Of a stretch of 64,000 bases of DNA, positions 1-7,924 are shown in pieces. Location of the stretch: the NCBI RefSeq assembly GCF_022179345.1, contig NZ_BPQR01000062.1:1-64000 (forward strand), given 5' to 3'. Origin of the DNA: Methylobacterium jeotgali. GTDB lineage: Bacteria > Pseudomonadota > Alphaproteobacteria > Rhizobiales > Beijerinckiaceae. The notes beneath the pieces are model-generated. The model had not been told where the DNA came from, searched no databases, and was given only the letters and a program-made list of their open reading frames with translations. How positions within the stretch are numbered: position 1 is the stretch's first letter; each line of letters begins with the position of its first letter. Position numbers and translations under genes: made by a program.

Positions 1-47
1 CTTCACGGTGCCGGGCCGCCACGGGGTCGCGGCCCGGCACCGTGAAG
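1..47. repeat. perfect 19-bp inverted repeat inside a coding sequence
   Basis: Bases 1–19 (CTTCACGGTGCCGGGCCGC) are the exact reverse complement of bases 29–47, with a 9-base spacer. The repeat may extend left of the window. It lies wholly inside the winged-helix gene and encodes the segment around GFTVPGRDPVAARHRE. It could be a chance GC-rich structure, a regulatory hairpin in the mRNA or a protein-binding site. Confidence 0.8.
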
Positions 48-655
48 CCGCGGGCGACGACGTGTTCTAGGATCTCGCCGGCATGCATCGGCCGCCCGGC
101 CCGGCGCAGGCTGTCGAGCACCGCCTCGATCAGGGCGCGCCCGTAGCGGCGGGCCGCGACCGGATCCTCGTCGAAGGCGACCGCCGGGACCGGCGCCCGG
201 CCCGGCCCAATCTCCTGGCGCGCGGCATCCCCGGAGGCGATCTCCCCCGGGCCGGAACCGGCGGTGAGGCTCGTCGATCCGGGCGTCCTTTCCGGAGACG
301 CAGGAGGGCCGGACCGGTCATCCCGGCGGTCGAAGGCGCCCCGGTCGACGGCCGGACCGGTCTCCGTCTCCGGCCGCGCATGGGCGGCCGGCGGGTCGCC
401 GGATCGACCGGTGCCGTGGGCGGGGAACGATCCGGCTCCCAGGCCGGCACGCGGTCCAGAGGCAGCCTCGGCCGTTTCCGCCGCCTCGCGCGAAGGACCA
501 TCCGGTCCGGCTGCGCCGTGCGCCTCGCCGGCCGCGGCGAGGCGCCGGCCGAGGTCGCGGTAGAGCACGAGCTCGCCGATCTCACGCTCGATGGCGTCCC
601 GCCGCCGGCGCAGCGTTTCGAGGCGCTCGGCGATCTCTTGCTCGGAAGGCAGCAT
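1..655 (-). CDS. winged-helix domain protein with N-terminal coiled coil (C-terminus beyond window)
   Basis: The reading frame stays open from an ATG at 655 to the left edge, giving about 218 visible residues. The first 40 residues (MLPSEQEIAERLETLRRRRD and on) are charged and heptad-like, so probably a short coiled coil. A disordered Gly/Pro/Ala-rich linker follows. The last visible part contains ALIEAVLDSLRRAGRPMHAG and EILEHVVARGFTVPGRDPVA, which resembles the HARE-HTH/winged-helix pattern. The role may be DNA binding, but this is inferred from the fold alone. It lies downstream of the RepA-like gene on the same strand, separated by a strong hairpin. The C-terminal end is missing because the window ends. 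Confidence 0.7.
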   Translation of the reverse strand, partial: MLPSEQEIAERLETLRRRRDAIEREIGELVLYRDLGRRLAAAGEAHGAAGPDGPSREAAETAEAASGPRAGLGAGSFPAHGTGRSGDPPAAHARPETETGPAVDRGAFDRRDDRSGPPASPERTPGSTSLTAGSGPGEIASGDAARQEIGPGRAPVPAVAFDEDPVAARRYGRALIEAVLDSLRRAGRPMHAGEILEHVVARGFTVPGRDPVAARHRE

Positions 656-757
656 CGCAAGGAACTCAGGGAATGGACGTCTTCCGCATACGGTATATTC
701 CTGTTTTCCGGAAGGGCCTTCTGATTATTCCATGAGGGAATTCAATTCGAGCCCGAA

Positions 758-802
758 GGGAATGAAAAAGGCCGATCTTACGAACCAGCCTTTTTTATTC
801 CC
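758..802. terminator. bidirectional hairpin terminator after the RepA-like gene
   Basis: GGGAATGAAAAAGGC (758–772) pairs with GCCTTTTTTATTCCC (788–802) with one mismatch over 15 bp and a 15-base loop. Read leftward, the GC core is followed by a T run. The right arm overlaps the last codons of the RepA-like gene, so termination would occur directly after its stop. The arms also carry the GGGAAT word repeated around this gene. Confidence 0.7.
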
Positions 803-1983
803 TTCATTCCAACGGGCTTCGGCGGCACGAGGAGGGCGCCCGGCCCGGCCGGGTCGAGGGTCATGCCGGTGTCGTCGAGCGTCACCGGCAGCTTCGGAAA
901 GACCTCGCGCAGGTGCGTGACGTCGGCCTTGAAGGCCTGGCGGAAGCTGCGGGGGTTGGCGTTGTCGCCGCCGAACTGGCCGTGGAGGTTCGTCCAGGTC
1001 AGCCGCAGGGGCCGCTGCAGGGAGCGCAGGCGGTAGCCGACCCAGAACAGCAGGTCGAGCTTGCGCGCCGAGCCGGAGAAGGCGCGCGCGGCCCGCATGT
1101 CGACGGGCAGGGCGTGCTGGACGAGGTTGTCGTAGAAATCCTGGTGGAAGCGCACCGTGCGGGCCCGCGCGCTCCCGTCCGGGCCCTCCTTCCAGAGGTC
1201 GAGCCGGCGGAAGGGCGGCACGTTCAGGGTGCTCGCCGTGTCCGCCCCGTCCCAGAGGCCGATCTGCATGGTGCAGGCGGCGAGCCGGTTGAGCTGCTCC
1301 TTGAACTGGCGGATGGTGCCGCGCTCGCCCCCCGTCACGGCAAAGCCCATCTCCCGCATGAAGCCGGAGAGGCTTCTGGCCACCTCGATCTCGGGGCTGC
1401 GCTGGCGCACGGCCTCGGTGCAGAGGTGCAGCAGCACCAGGCGCGCCTTCGGGCCGTAGGGCAGGCCCTGCGCCTCCATCTCCCCGGTCACGGGGCTCTT
1501 CAAGCGCCCGGCCAGCACCGTGAGCGAGGTGCGGCCGTACTCCCGGGTGAACTCGCGGGCGGCGCCGGGGTCGCGATAGGGCAGGCCGCAGAGCGCCAGC
1601 ACCGAGTGGATGTGCTGGATGGTGTCGGGCGAGGTCGGCTGGTTCTCGATGACTTCGCGCACGGCCTCCCGGCGGCGGCGGTCGCGGGCCATGCCGGCCC
1701 GCGCGGTGGCGGCGGCGCCGGCCGCTTCCACAGCCCGGTCCCGCTCCCGCTGGCGATAGAGGATATGCTCGACGATCGGCGCGAACAGGAAACCGCCGCG
1801 GGCGGCCTCGATCTCGGCCAGCAGATCCGGGTCGCGGATCGCGCGCAGCTTTTCCTCGAGGCCCATCGTCTCGTTAAGGCCCATGGAGGCGGCGACGGAG
1901 GCGGCGTCGGCCGTTCCCTCTTCACGGTCGTCGGGCGGAGATCCGGCGGCCCGGAACGGGTGAGGCTGAGGCACGGCCGGCAT
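778..1983 (-). CDS. RepA-like plasmid replication initiator protein
   Basis: This 401-residue protein resembles the plasmid-encoded RepA (RPA) family, which starts replication by binding origin repeats. Recognisable parts are GLPYGPKARLVLLHLCTEA, LSGFMREMGFAVTGGERG followed by TIRQFKEQLNRLAACTMQIG, and a C-terminal part with GSARKLDLLFWVGYRL. The ATG at 1983 is preceded by AGGACG at normal spacing. An upstream extension of the frame to 2217 lacks such a site and reads as low-complexity sequence. No parA/parB partner is visible nearby. It sits next to housekeeping genes (mazG, pab), so it may be a remnant of an integrated replicon, or a domesticated or still active initiator. GAAGGGAAT words flank it on both sides. 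Confidence 0.75.
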   Translation of the reverse strand: MPAVPQPHPFRAAGSPPDDREEGTADAASVAASMGLNETMGLEEKLRAIRDPDLLAEIEAARGGFLFAPIVEHILYRQRERDRAVEAAGAAATARAGMARDRRRREAVREVIENQPTSPDTIQHIHSVLALCGLPYRDPGAAREFTREYGRTSLTVLAGRLKSPVTGEMEAQGLPYGPKARLVLLHLCTEAVRQRSPEIEVARSLSGFMREMGFAVTGGERGTIRQFKEQLNRLAACTMQIGLWDGADTASTLNVPPFRRLDLWKEGPDGSARARTVRFHQDFYDNLVQHALPVDMRAARAFSGSARKLDLLFWVGYRLRSLQRPLRLTWTNLHGQFGGDNANPRSFRQAFKADVTHLREVFPKLPVTLDDTGMTLDPAGPGALLVPPKPVGMKGIKKAGS

Positions 1984-2901
1984 GATATCGTCCTGCCACG
2001 ATTCGGCCCGCCACGCGCCTGCCGCCGCCTCGCTTGTCCAGAGAATCCCCGCTCTCCCGGCCCGCCGCGACCTCGCGCCCTTATCGGAGGGCGCGATTAC
2101 CGGGGGAGTCGCCGCCACAGATGGTGTCGGTCTTCGGCGCGCTGGTGGCCCCGCAGCGATCGGGAATGCCGCGGATCGGCGGTCGGAACGGGGGTCGCCA
2201 CAGCGGTCGGCGCGCACCGGTGACGCCTTCGGCGGCTTCGGCTCACCCGGAGCGTTGCCTCCGAAGGACCGCTATCGAGGTGCCGTGAAGACTGGAAGCC
2301 TCGGTGGTCAGCCGCCCAGTTCGAGCCGATCTCATCGGATAGCCGTCGAGCGGCCTTCTCGATCCGTCGGGCCTCGTCCCGTGGTCGGAGAGAAAATCTC
2401 GGTCCGGTGCCGCCGCGACGGCAGATGGAGCACCAAGATGCCGATGTCTTTCGCCACGCAGAGTTCCATGCGGGGAGCGGTTTCGGCTTGTCCCCGATCA
2501 TCACCGGCATTCCCTCTACAAAGGGCAGAATGCGGGCGAACATCACGCAGAATCCCGTGCCCAAACGATCTATTGGCACGCAGACCCGCATGCTTGCGCA
2601 CGCAGACTCCTATGCCGAACTGCGCAGAGTCGCATATCAGAAAGAGGCCTAACTCATGGACGTGAAAAGGGTATCTACACGCTCCTATAAGACTCTGAGA
2701 CTCTCTTCTGAGATTCCCAAAGACCGATATTCCAAAGGATGAGTGCCCCGCGTTCGGACTACCGGACGATCTTTTTCACAGAGTATTCCGAACAGATCGC
2801 CACAGCATTCCCTCAAATTATGAAGGGAATACAAACAGGCTTGCAGCTTCGGAAGGCTCCTGTTGAGAGAAATCAACGAAGGCACGAAACGGGATCGAAC
2901 G
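1984..2901. other. gene-poor, lower-GC region upstream of the RepA-like gene
   Basis: No convincing gene was found. The stretch from about 2590 to 2860 is clearly less GC-rich than the rest of the window. It holds several ATTCC/GGAAT words (2713, 2728, 2784, 2807, 2825) and the inverted pair ATTCCCT (2807–2813) / AGGGAAT (2824–2830). A short leftward frame near 2330–2460 (MELCVAKDIGILVLHLPSRR) reads like protein, but it changes frame with a neighbouring one, so it could be the remains of a small gene. An origin or incompatibility region for the RepA-like protein is possible. Confidence 0.45.
2822..2830. repeat. GAAGGGAAT word, one of three flanking the RepA-like gene
   Basis: GAAGGGAAT occurs here, at 755–763, and inverted at 797–805. 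The copy here and the inverted copy share 11 bases (ATTCCCTTCAT). The here-copy also forms the right arm of a 7-bp dyad. Clustered short repeats around an initiator gene are what iterons look like, but the spacing is irregular and only three full copies exist. Confidence 0.4.
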
Positions 2902-3720
2902 ATGCCGCAGTCTATCGACACGCTGCTCACCATCATGGCTCGTCTGCGTGATCCCGTACGCGGCTGTCCCTGGGACGTGGCTCAGACCTTCGCGAGCATC
3001 GTCCCCTACACGATCGAGGAGGCCTACGAGGTCGCCGACGCCGTCGATCGCGGCGAGCTGCAGGAGCTTCGCGATGAGCTCGGCGATCTCCTGCTTCAGG
3101 TCGTGTTCCACGCGCGGATCGCAGAAGAGGCCGGCGCCTTCCGGTTCGAGGACGTGGTCGCCGCCATCGTCGCCAAGCTGATCCGGCGGCATCCGCACGT
3201 CTTCGACGCGACGGGGGCGTTCCTGCCGGAGGATGGCCGGAGGGCCGACCCACAAGACATCGCGGCTGCCTGGGAGGATGCCAAGGCTCGGGAACGGGAG
3301 CACCGCACTTCTGCGGCCGCGCCGCTTCTCGACGGGGTTGCCCTGGCGCTTCCCGCTCTCAGCCGGGCCGGCAAGATCTCATCGCGCGCGGCCGCCTACG
3401 GCTTCGACTGGCCGGATGCCGCTTCCGTCGTCGCTAAGGTCCACGAGGAGGCCGACGAGGTTGCCGAGGCCCTGCTGAGCGGGAGCACGGCGGCCGTCGC
3501 GGAAGAGATCGGCGATTTACTGTTCGCCGTCGCCAACCTCGCCCGCCATGCCGGCGTCGATCCCGAGACGGCGCTGCGGGCCGGCAACGCGAAGTTCGAG
3601 CGCCGCTTCGAGGCGATGGGCCGGCGCCTCCAAGGGCAGGGCCGCCCGCTGCGCGCGTTCGATCTCGCCGCCATGGAGGAAGCCTGGGCCGCGGTGAAGC
3701 GGGAGGAGGTGAAGGGGTGA
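2902..3720 (+). CDS. mazG: nucleoside triphosphate pyrophosphohydrolase MazG
   Basis: MazG hydrolyses (d)NTPs to monophosphates plus pyrophosphate and helps clean the nucleotide pool. The 272-residue protein starts with the family hallmark LLTIMARLRDPVRGCPWD. The metal-binding EEAYEVADA and ELRDELGDLLLQ helices follow in the first domain. The second MazG domain has EEADEVAEALL and EEIGDLLFAVANLAR. An in-frame TTG at 2863 would add 13 residues. The ATG at 2902 fits the usual N-terminus and has GGGA upstream. Length is typical for two-domain MazG. Confidence 0.93.
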   Translation: MPQSIDTLLTIMARLRDPVRGCPWDVAQTFASIVPYTIEEAYEVADAVDRGELQELRDELGDLLLQVVFHARIAEEAGAFRFEDVVAAIVAKLIRRHPHVFDATGAFLPEDGRRADPQDIAAAWEDAKAREREHRTSAAAPLLDGVALALPALSRAGKISSRAAAYGFDWPDAASVVAKVHEEADEVAEALLSGSTAAVAEEIGDLLFAVANLARHAGVDPETALRAGNAKFERRFEAMGRRLQGQGRPLRAFDLAAMEEAWAAVKREEVKG

Positions 3721-3901
3721 GCCGTCCGCCCGCTGCGGTGGAAGCCGGCCGGTTCCGTGGATTCTCGCGCCGGGCCGCGTGCGCCCTGCCCCAGTCGGTC
3801 AGCGGGCCCGTTTCCGGGGTTTCGAGTCCGCTGCCGATTCGTCTCGACGCCGCCTGATCCTGCGTGCTCCGTCATCGGCGGAGGCTTCGGCCGGGGCCGC
3901 C

Positions 3902-4114
3902 TCAGCGCCCCTCCACGTCCCGGTCGGAGACGAGGCTCAGGCGAGGCGCCGCGGACTTGCCGCTCTCCAGCCCGTCGCCCTTGCCGGAGCGGGGCGCGCG
4001 TCGGCCCTTCGGACGCAGACGCTCAAGCACGCTCTCGATGGCGCGCTCCACGTCGGCGCGCTCGGGGGGAGGGCCGGCGGGATCCTTGGGGTTCGGGACG
4101 CGGCTCTTCGACAT
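3902..4114 (-). CDS. small hypothetical protein, charged
   Basis: This is a 70-residue, strongly charged soluble protein. Its centre (ERADVERAIESVLERLRPKG) should form a helix. The ATG at 4114 has TAGGA at about 8 bases, which supports translation. It is transcribed toward mazG, and about 180 bp of featureless DNA separate the two. No family was recognised and no function is proposed. Confidence 0.55.
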   Translation of the reverse strand: MSKSRVPNPKDPAGPPPERADVERAIESVLERLRPKGRRAPRSGKGDGLESGKSAAPRLSLVSDRDVEGR

Positions 4115-4258
4115 GCCGGCATCCTAGCAGATCACAGGCCTGCCCGCGACAACGGGCCGATCAGTGCCGATCAGTGCGGCCCCGCGATATAGCTTGTGGT
4201 GAGGGTGCCCGTTCTCGAGCATGACGATCGATGAGCCGGCGGCTCCGTCGCTGCGGCC

Positions 4259-4705
4259 TCACCGGCCTTCGCTCGCCCGGAAGGGCCAGTCGATGATCCC
4301 GCCGGCGAACAGGGCGGCCCAGACCAGCACGGGCTGAAAGGCGAGGCGCGGGCCGTGGTACCACCACGAATCCGGAAGACCCTCGACGTGGATGCCCTGC
4401 CACGCGTGATGCAGGTTCGCCGGGAACACGCAGACGGCATAGAGGGCGAGCAGCGCGGCGGCCGGGCGGCGCAGGCGCGGCAGCCACAGCGCGACGGCCC
4501 CGAGGGCCTCGCACCCGCCCGTCGCCAGGACGACGAGGCGGGGCGAGGGCACCCAGGGCGGGACGATCGGCAGCAGCCGCTCCGGCGCGAGGAGGTGGAC
4601 GGCGCCGATGCCGGCGTAGAGCCCGGTCAGCAGCACCAGGAGGACGAGCCGCAGCCGTCGCCCCTGCCCCGTCGGCGGCGCGGCGTCCCCCGATCCGGGG
4701 ATCAT
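4259..4705 (-). CDS. DoxX-like four-helix membrane protein
   Basis: This 148-residue protein has four hydrophobic segments, starting at LVLLVLLTGLYAGIGAVHLL. It includes GGCEALGAVALWLPRLRR and FPANLHHAWQGIH, typical of DoxX/DUF-like small inner-membrane proteins. The biochemical role is unknown. It starts 14 bases after the pabC-like stop, so it is probably the last gene of the pab operon. Its first residues (MIPGSGD) are encoded by a copy of the GATC-rich palindromic element that overlaps the start codon. Confidence 0.75.
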   Translation of the reverse strand: MIPGSGDAAPPTGQGRRLRLVLLVLLTGLYAGIGAVHLLAPERLLPIVPPWVPSPRLVVLATGGCEALGAVALWLPRLRRPAAALLALYAVCVFPANLHHAWQGIHVEGLPDSWWYHGPRLAFQPVLVWAALFAGGIIDWPFRASEGR

Positions 4706-4710
4706 GGGAC
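4685..4710. repeat. GATC-rich palindromic element (imperfect copy)
   Basis: GTCCC..GATCCGGGGATC..GGGAC is a near-symmetric sequence with two GATC sites. It overlaps the ATG of the DoxX-like gene, so the repeat supplies that gene's start codon and first codons. Confidence 0.55.
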
Positions 4711-4719
4711 GCTCCTGCC

Positions 4720-5571
4720 TCAGGCGACGGCCTCGGGAGGCACGCTGCAGCTCTCGGCCACGGCCGCAGTCAGCACGGCGCGCAGGGTCTTGGTCGCGGG
4801 GTGGGCGGCGCTCGCAACGGCGCGGCCGCCGATCGCCTCGACAGGAGCGAGCAGCCGCAGGGAGTTCGTGAGGTAGACGGCCTCGGCCCGGGCAAAGCGC
4901 TCCGCCGTCAGCGGCTCCTCGATGGCCGCGAGGCCGCAGGCCGTGGCGAGCGCGAGGAGGCGCCCGCGGACGATGCCGGGCAGGACGCCTTCGGAGACAG
5001 GCGGCGTGACGAGGCGCCCGTCGATCAGGGCGAAAAGGTTGCCGGTGCCCGCGCAGGCGATCCGCCCCCGTGTGTTGCGGAACAGGGCCTCGTCGCAGCC
5101 GTTCGCGGCGGCCTCCCGCGCGCTCAGCACCGCGTCGAGATAGCCGAGCGTCTTCAGCCGCGCGGCGGGGGAGGTGTCGTTGCGGGCAATTCCCGCGGGC
5201 CACAGGCTCAAGGGCCGGAAGGTGCTGCCGGAGGGAGCGGGCGCGGCAACCGCGAACAGGCGCGGCTCCGGATCGGCCGGCGGCTTCAGGCCCCGCGGCC
5301 CCGAGCCCCGGGTCAGGGTGGTGCGGATCGCGAGGCGTCCCCCCGTGGCGGCGAGCGCCCGCATCGCCTCCCCGATCGCCTCGGGGGCGACGGGGATGCC
5401 GAGCGCGGCCGCCGCCGCGGCGAGCCGGTCGCGGTGCTCGGCCTCGAAGACGATCCGGCCGTTCAGGGCCAGGGCCGTGTCGAAGACGCCGTCGCCGAGG
5501 GTGAGGCCCCGATCGGTCAGGTCGAAGGGGGCGTGCGGGCCCTCGTGGAGTCGCCCGTCAAGCCAGAGCAT
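4720..5571 (-). CDS. pabC: class IV aminotransferase, probable 4-amino-4-deoxychorismate lyase
   Basis: This 283-residue PLP enzyme of fold type IV begins MLWLDGRLHEG, followed by TDRGLTLGDGVFDTALALNG. The probable PLP lysine is in ARLKTLGYLDAV. NGCDEALFRNTRGRIACAGTGNLF and a C-terminal LTNSLRLLAPVEAIGG complete the family pattern. It overlaps the end of pabA by 14 bases, and GAGAGGAG precedes its ATG. With pabB and pabA upstream, conversion of aminodeoxychorismate to p-aminobenzoate is the likely reaction. Branched-chain or D-amino-acid aminotransferase activity cannot be excluded from sequence alone. Confidence 0.82.
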   Translation of the reverse strand: MLWLDGRLHEGPHAPFDLTDRGLTLGDGVFDTALALNGRIVFEAEHRDRLAAAAAALGIPVAPEAIGEAMRALAATGGRLAIRTTLTRGSGPRGLKPPADPEPRLFAVAAPAPSGSTFRPLSLWPAGIARNDTSPAARLKTLGYLDAVLSAREAAANGCDEALFRNTRGRIACAGTGNLFALIDGRLVTPPVSEGVLPGIVRGRLLALATACGLAAIEEPLTAERFARAEAVYLTNSLRLLAPVEAIGGRAVASAAHPATKTLRAVLTAAVAESCSVPPEAVA

Positions 5572-6187
5572 CGGCTCCTCTCGGCGACGCGCTTTCCCCT
5601 TGCCCGTTCCGCCAGGCGCGGGCCAACTCCAGGAAATTGCCGAACAAGGCATGGCCGTGCTCGGTCAGCACCGATTCCGGGTGGAACTGGATGCCGTAGG
5701 TCGGATGCTCGCGGTGGGACAGGGCCATCACCTCGCCCTCCCCCGAGACGGCGTCGACCGTGAGATGCTCCCCCATGCCCGGCCGCTCGGCAACGATGAG
5801 CGAGTGGTAGCGCCCGACCTGCATCGGGCTCGGCAGGTCCCGGAAGAGGCGCGCGCCGGCATGGGTGATCGGGGTCGCCTGGCCGTGGAGCGGCTCGCGG
5901 GCCCGCAGGACCTCGCCGCCGAAGGCCGCGCCGATCGCCTGATGGCCGAGGCAGACGCCGAGGATCGGCACTCGGCCGGAGAGCGCCTCGATGGCCGGCA
6001 GGCTCACCCCGGCCTCGGCCGGCGTGCAGGGGCCCGGCGAGAGCACCAGGGCATCCGGCGCCAGCGCGCGGATGCCGGCGACGTCGATGGCGTCGTTGCG
6101 GGCGACGCGGACCGTCTCGCCGAGCTCCTTGAGGTAGCGCACCACGTTGAAGACGAAGGAATCGTAGTTGTCGACGACGAGGATCAT
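5558..6187 (-). CDS. pabA: aminodeoxychorismate/anthranilate synthase glutamine amidotransferase subunit
   Basis: This 209-residue class I glutamine amidotransferase begins MILVVDNYDSFVFNVVRYL. It has LSPGPCTPAEAG, the nucleophile elbow GVCLGHQAIG and the catalytic His/Glu in GIQFHPES. It supplies ammonia to the chorismate-using subunit. Its ATG overlaps the stop of the upstream pabB (ATGA), a mark of translational coupling. It may also serve anthranilate synthase, since such amidotransferases are often shared. The neighbours favour pABA synthesis. Confidence 0.9.
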   Translation of the reverse strand: MILVVDNYDSFVFNVVRYLKELGETVRVARNDAIDVAGIRALAPDALVLSPGPCTPAEAGVSLPAIEALSGRVPILGVCLGHQAIGAAFGGEVLRAREPLHGQATPITHAGARLFRDLPSPMQVGRYHSLIVAERPGMGEHLTVDAVSGEGEVMALSHREHPTYGIQFHPESVLTEHGHALFGNFLELARAWRNGQGESASPRGADALA

Positions 6188-7566
6188 GCCGACCTCTCAT
6201 CGCTCGGCTCGAAGGCGGCGAAGACGCGGGCGGCCTTGGTCAGGGTCTCCTCGTACTCGCGGGCCGGGTCCGAGAGCAGGGTGATGCCGCCGCCGGCCTG
6301 GAGCACGGCCCGGTGCGCATCCATGAACACGGTGCGGATGGCGATGGAGGTGTCGAGGCTGCCGTCGAAGCCGAGCCGGCCGATCGCCCCGCAATAGAGC
6401 TCGCGGGCGTCGCCCTCGATCTCGGTGATGATGTCCATGGCCCTGATCTTCGGCGCGCCGGTGATGGAGCCGCCGGGGAAGGTGGCGGCGATCAGGTCGA
6501 TCGCGTCGAGCCCCTCGCGCAGCCGGCCGGTGACGACCGAGACGAGATGGTGGACCGAGGCGTAGCTTTCCAGCCCGCACAGCACCGGCACCGCCACCGT
6601 GCCCGGCGCGCAGATCCGCGAGAGATCGTTGCGCAGGAGGTCGACGATCATGATGTTCTCGGCCCGCTCCTTCGGGTCGGCCTGGAGGGCGGTGGCGAGC
6701 CTCGCGTCGGCCGCCGGGTCCTCCACCCGGCGCACGGTGCCCTTGATCGGGCGCGTCTCGACCTCCCGGCCGGCGAGCTTCAGGAAGCGCTCCGGCGAGC
6801 TCGAGGCGACGGTCAGCCCCTCGAAGGCGAGGTAGGCGCCGAAGGTCGCCGGGTTCGTCTCCCGCAGGCGCCGGTAGAGCACGAACCCGTCGAAGCCCGG
6901 CGGCAGGTCGGCCTCGAAACGCTGGGCGATGTTGGCTTGGTAGATGTCGCCGGCGCGGATACAGTCGCGGACCTTTTCGACAGCGTTCTCATATTCTTGC
7001 GGGGTGAAGTTCGAGCGCCACGCGAGCGTCGGGACGGGCGCCGTCCGGCTCTCCGCCGGCGTCGCGAGCAGAGCCTCGAACCGGTCGAGCCGCGCCTCGG
7101 CGCGGGCGATGCGGGCCGCCTCCTCCCGCTCCGGCAGGCCGCAGGCCACCAGCCGGCAGGCGCCGCTGTCGTGGTCGATGGCGAGCACCGTGTCGTAGAG
7201 GTTGAAGGCAACGTCGTCGGTGAGCCCGGCCCGGCGGGCGGGCGGGTCGAGCCGCTCCAGGGACTGCCCGAGATCGTAGGCGAGGTAGCCGATGGCCCCG
7301 CCGGGAAAGCCGTCCGCGAGCCCCCGGTAGGGCGCCAGGCAGGCGCGCAACGCTTCCAGTGGCGTGCCTGCGACGGGAGCGCCGTCGAGGGCCGGGGCGC
7401 CCGCCCGGCAGCGGAAGCGGGCGAAGGGATCGGCCGCCAGGATCGAGACCCGCCCGAGGATCTCGTGATGCATGGCGCTGTCGAGGAAGGCGAGGCCGGG
7501 CAGCCCCGCGAGGCGCGCGGCCGCCTCGATCGCGTCGAGGGAGGGGATGTCGCGGGTCCGGATCAT
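6184..7566 (-). CDS. pabB: aminodeoxychorismate synthase component I
   Basis: This 460-residue chorismate-binding enzyme makes 4-amino-4-deoxychorismate for folate synthesis. The C-terminal half has AGDIYQANIAQRFEA, SSSPERFLKL, the signature TRPIKGTVRR and IMIVDLLRNDLSRIC. The end carries FPGGSITGAPKIRAMDII and GAIGRLGFDG. Lysine in PIKGT separates PabB from TrpE, which has alanine. The start chosen is the ATG at 7566. A GTG at 7602 would add 12 residues and has no better ribosome site. It is the first gene of a leftward pabB–pabA–pabC-like–DoxX operon. Confidence 0.9.
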   Translation of the reverse strand: MIRTRDIPSLDAIEAAARLAGLPGLAFLDSAMHHEILGRVSILAADPFARFRCRAGAPALDGAPVAGTPLEALRACLAPYRGLADGFPGGAIGYLAYDLGQSLERLDPPARRAGLTDDVAFNLYDTVLAIDHDSGACRLVACGLPEREEAARIARAEARLDRFEALLATPAESRTAPVPTLAWRSNFTPQEYENAVEKVRDCIRAGDIYQANIAQRFEADLPPGFDGFVLYRRLRETNPATFGAYLAFEGLTVASSSPERFLKLAGREVETRPIKGTVRRVEDPAADARLATALQADPKERAENIMIVDLLRNDLSRICAPGTVAVPVLCGLESYASVHHLVSVVTGRLREGLDAIDLIAATFPGGSITGAPKIRAMDIITEIEGDARELYCGAIGRLGFDGSLDTSIAIRTVFMDAHRAVLQAGGGITLLSDPAREYEETLTKAARVFAAFEPSDERSA

Positions 7567-7924
7567 CGCTTCAGGCTTCGCGGTCTCTCTCCGTCCCCTC
7601 ACCCCACCGGGTCACGCGCCGAGCAGGGCCGGCGCCGGAGCGCGGGCGGCCGCCCGTGCCCTCGCACGGGGCGCCTCGCACAGGCAATGCCGCAAGCGGT
7701 CCCACCGGCGGGGTCCATCGCGCTCACGCTCGTGCATCGCTGCCGCCCTCGGCCGCAAGCTGCTCCGAAATCTCGCGGATCGGGCATGGGCCCCCTGCCC
7801 TCGCCTCGCCGGGCCGATGGCGCTATAGAGACGGCCGAATCCCTCGACGCACACGCCTTCGCCGCGCCCCCGCGCCGCCTGAGCCTTTCCGGCAAGGCCG
7901 CCGGGGTCCGGCCGCGAGCCGACC
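7567..7924. other. intergenic region between divergent pabB and rimO
   Basis: No gene is seen. The stretch must hold the promoters of the leftward pab operon and the rightward rimO. A short GC hairpin (GCCCGTGC ... GCACGGGG, near 7650–7670) and a TATAG near 7822 were noted, but neither is strong enough to call. Confidence 0.5.

Noticed and set aside
83..724. Rightward open frame of 213 codons near the left edge
   Set aside because: It is the opposite-strand shadow of the winged-helix gene, whose leftward frame is open to the window edge with protein-like features.
2097..2591. Leftward 164-codon frame upstream of the RepA-like gene
   Set aside because: It changes quality along its length, has no ribosome site or family features, and ends in Arg/His low complexity. 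It was kept only as a possible relic in the note on that region.
4158..4177. Tandem GCCGATCAGT repeat
   Set aside because: It has only two copies of 10 bases in a short intergenic gap, too little to call a regulatory or structural element.
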